Source of the DNA: CAYPEK01 sp964409645 | GTDB lineage: Bacteria > UBP15 > UBA6099 | Direction of reading: 5' to 3' | NCBI GenBank assembly: GCA_964409645.1 | Contig: CAYPEK010000159.1 | Location: forward strand, 1-7,510 | DNA: 7,510 nt | Shown here: in pieces, positions 6,594 to 7,510 of the stretch | How the letters are laid out: each line of letters opens with the position of its first letter | How positions within the stretch are numbered: the first letter of the stretch is position 1 | Made by a program: the position numbers and the translations under genes | Notes under the pieces: generated by a model | What the model was told of the DNA's origin: nothing | Seen by the model: the letters and a program-made list of their open reading frames with translations, nothing else | Databases searched by the model: none

Positions 6594-7510
6594 GTGGAAG
6601 GCAAAAGAAGTTATTTTTTCGGGAAGCTTCATCGGGAATACAATCTTCAGAATTTTGACAACTCGGATGTGTGGGCGGGCAATATGACCGTTCATCATGA
6701 AGGGGCTTCATACAGCTCAAGACTTGCTCGTGTTTTCATTGACCCCGGATATCCGCATTCGGTTGCAACGGTTAATTTTACGGTAGAGGTTTACGTCAGG
6801 GGTGTAACCGACACAGGGCCGATATACGAAAGTGAACTCGATGTTGCGTTATGGACGGACATAGACAGACTCGGTTTCGTTGATGAGAAGGGGACACACT
6901 ATCCGGATTTCGGTTACATCATACCAATGAAACCGGCAAGAGACGCGGAAGGTAATTATATCAGGTGCGGCAACAATGCAGTCTTTGAATCGGGGCCTGT
7001 GGCAATTAAGGAAACGGGCGTTTTCAGCTATACCGTCGATTTATCCGCCGACGATTACGATATAAACGATCCTGCGAAGAGTTGGATTTCGATTAACGAT
7101 ATAGCGCACAATCAGGACGGAGTGATTGTTTCGAGTCCCGCGGAAATAATAAGGTGTCCATCGATAATGGAGGTGTGCGCGCGCAAATACGGCGCGGCAA
7201 TCGAAGACGGTGAATTCATAAGCGGAAAGTTAAAAAACATAACGAATGACATAGATAACATTCCAGTTGAAATAATCTATCTCCTTCCTTTTTTCGAACC
7301 GGGAACAAGCGACATCATAACCGGCGGCGATGTGCGAAAAGGAACGCTCGGCAGTGTGTATGCCGTTAAGGATTTTTTCAGGATCGATCCCAAGATAGTT
7401 TCAAACCCCAAGAATGTTGACATCCATAATCTGATCGCAAAAGGCCTGATTACGGATTACGATCTGGTTGATATTCTCGGCGGGAAACAGTTGGCGGCGC
7501 TGACCCACAC
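6594..7510 (+). CDS. GH13 alpha-amylase-like protein, N-terminal part
   Basis: An open frame of 305 codons runs off the right edge with no stop. The preferred start is GTG 6594, nine bases after GAAGGG (6579-6584); an in-frame TTG at 6570 directly follows a stop (6567-6569) and would add eight residues. There is no signal peptide, so the product is probably cytoplasmic. Residues 1 to about 190 look like a beta-rich N-terminal domain with no assigned function. From about 205 the GH13 barrel begins: IYLLPFF (228-234) resembles the beta2 strand, and LGSVYAVKDFFRIDP (252-266) matches the GH13 signature in which a Tyr and Asp lie just before the conserved barrel regions. The catalytic Asp, Glu and Asp regions lie beyond the window. 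The enzyme probably acts on alpha-glucans or alpha-linked oligosaccharides; the subfamily is unclear. The GH13 match is moderately strong. Confidence 0.7.
   Translation, partial: MEGKRSYFFGKLHREYNLQNFDNSDVWAGNMTVHHEGASYSSRLARVFIDPGYPHSVATVNFTVEVYVRGVTDTGPIYESELDVALWTDIDRLGFVDEKGTHYPDFGYIIPMKPARDAEGNYIRCGNNAVFESGPVAIKETGVFSYTVDLSADDYDINDPAKSWISINDIAHNQDGVIVSSPAEIIRCPSIMEVCARKYGAAIEDGEFISGKLKNITNDIDNIPVEIIYLLPFFEPGTSDIITGGDVRKGTLGSVYAVKDFFRIDPKIVSNPKNVDIHNLIAKGLITDYDLVDILGGKQLAALTH

Overview
The window is a fragment of a bacterial chromosome. GC content is moderate, genes are closely spaced, and there are no tRNA, rRNA, CRISPR or insertion-sequence signals. The genes suggest a carbohydrate-using bacterium: three glycosidase-like proteins, an aldolase of the DapA/NanA superfamily, an alpha/beta hydrolase, a LapA-type inner-membrane protein and a YciO-type protein. 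Starts are mixed: three genes have a recognisable Shine-Dalgarno sequence, while the others have little or none. An uncultivated Gram-negative-like lineage (for example the Planctomycetota/Lentisphaerota neighbourhood) would fit, but the phylum cannot be fixed from this sequence.

Layout. Bases 1-1004 (minus strand) hold the N-terminal 334 codons of a TIM-barrel glycoside-hydrolase-like protein that runs off the left edge. A 94-bp divergent intergenic region (1005-1098) carries two back-to-back sigma70-like promoters. From 1099 to 3420 (plus) is the most unusual gene: a GH2-like sequence framed by membrane helices, two at the N-terminus and about six at the C-terminus, with both catalytic glutamate positions apparently changed to aspartate. 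A 125-bp gap with a candidate promoter and small hairpin leads to a three-gene operon: aldolase (3546-4466), alpha/beta hydrolase (4484-5341) and LapA-domain protein (5345-5671). The last two are translationally coupled. After a 130-bp gap comes a YciO-type gene (5802-6437). A 156-bp gap with a candidate promoter and an upstream palindrome then precedes a GH13 alpha-amylase-like gene that begins at about 6594 and runs off the right edge.

How they fit together. The GH-like, aldolase and amylase-like genes could serve sugar or polysaccharide turnover, but none shows a secretion signal in the visible part. The cytoplasmic or membrane-anchored forms therefore point to intracellular glycan handling or sensing rather than extracellular degradation. 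The LapA and YciO genes are housekeeping-type neighbours. No obvious mobile or defence system is present. The best candidate for something undescribed is the membrane-embedded GH2-like protein.
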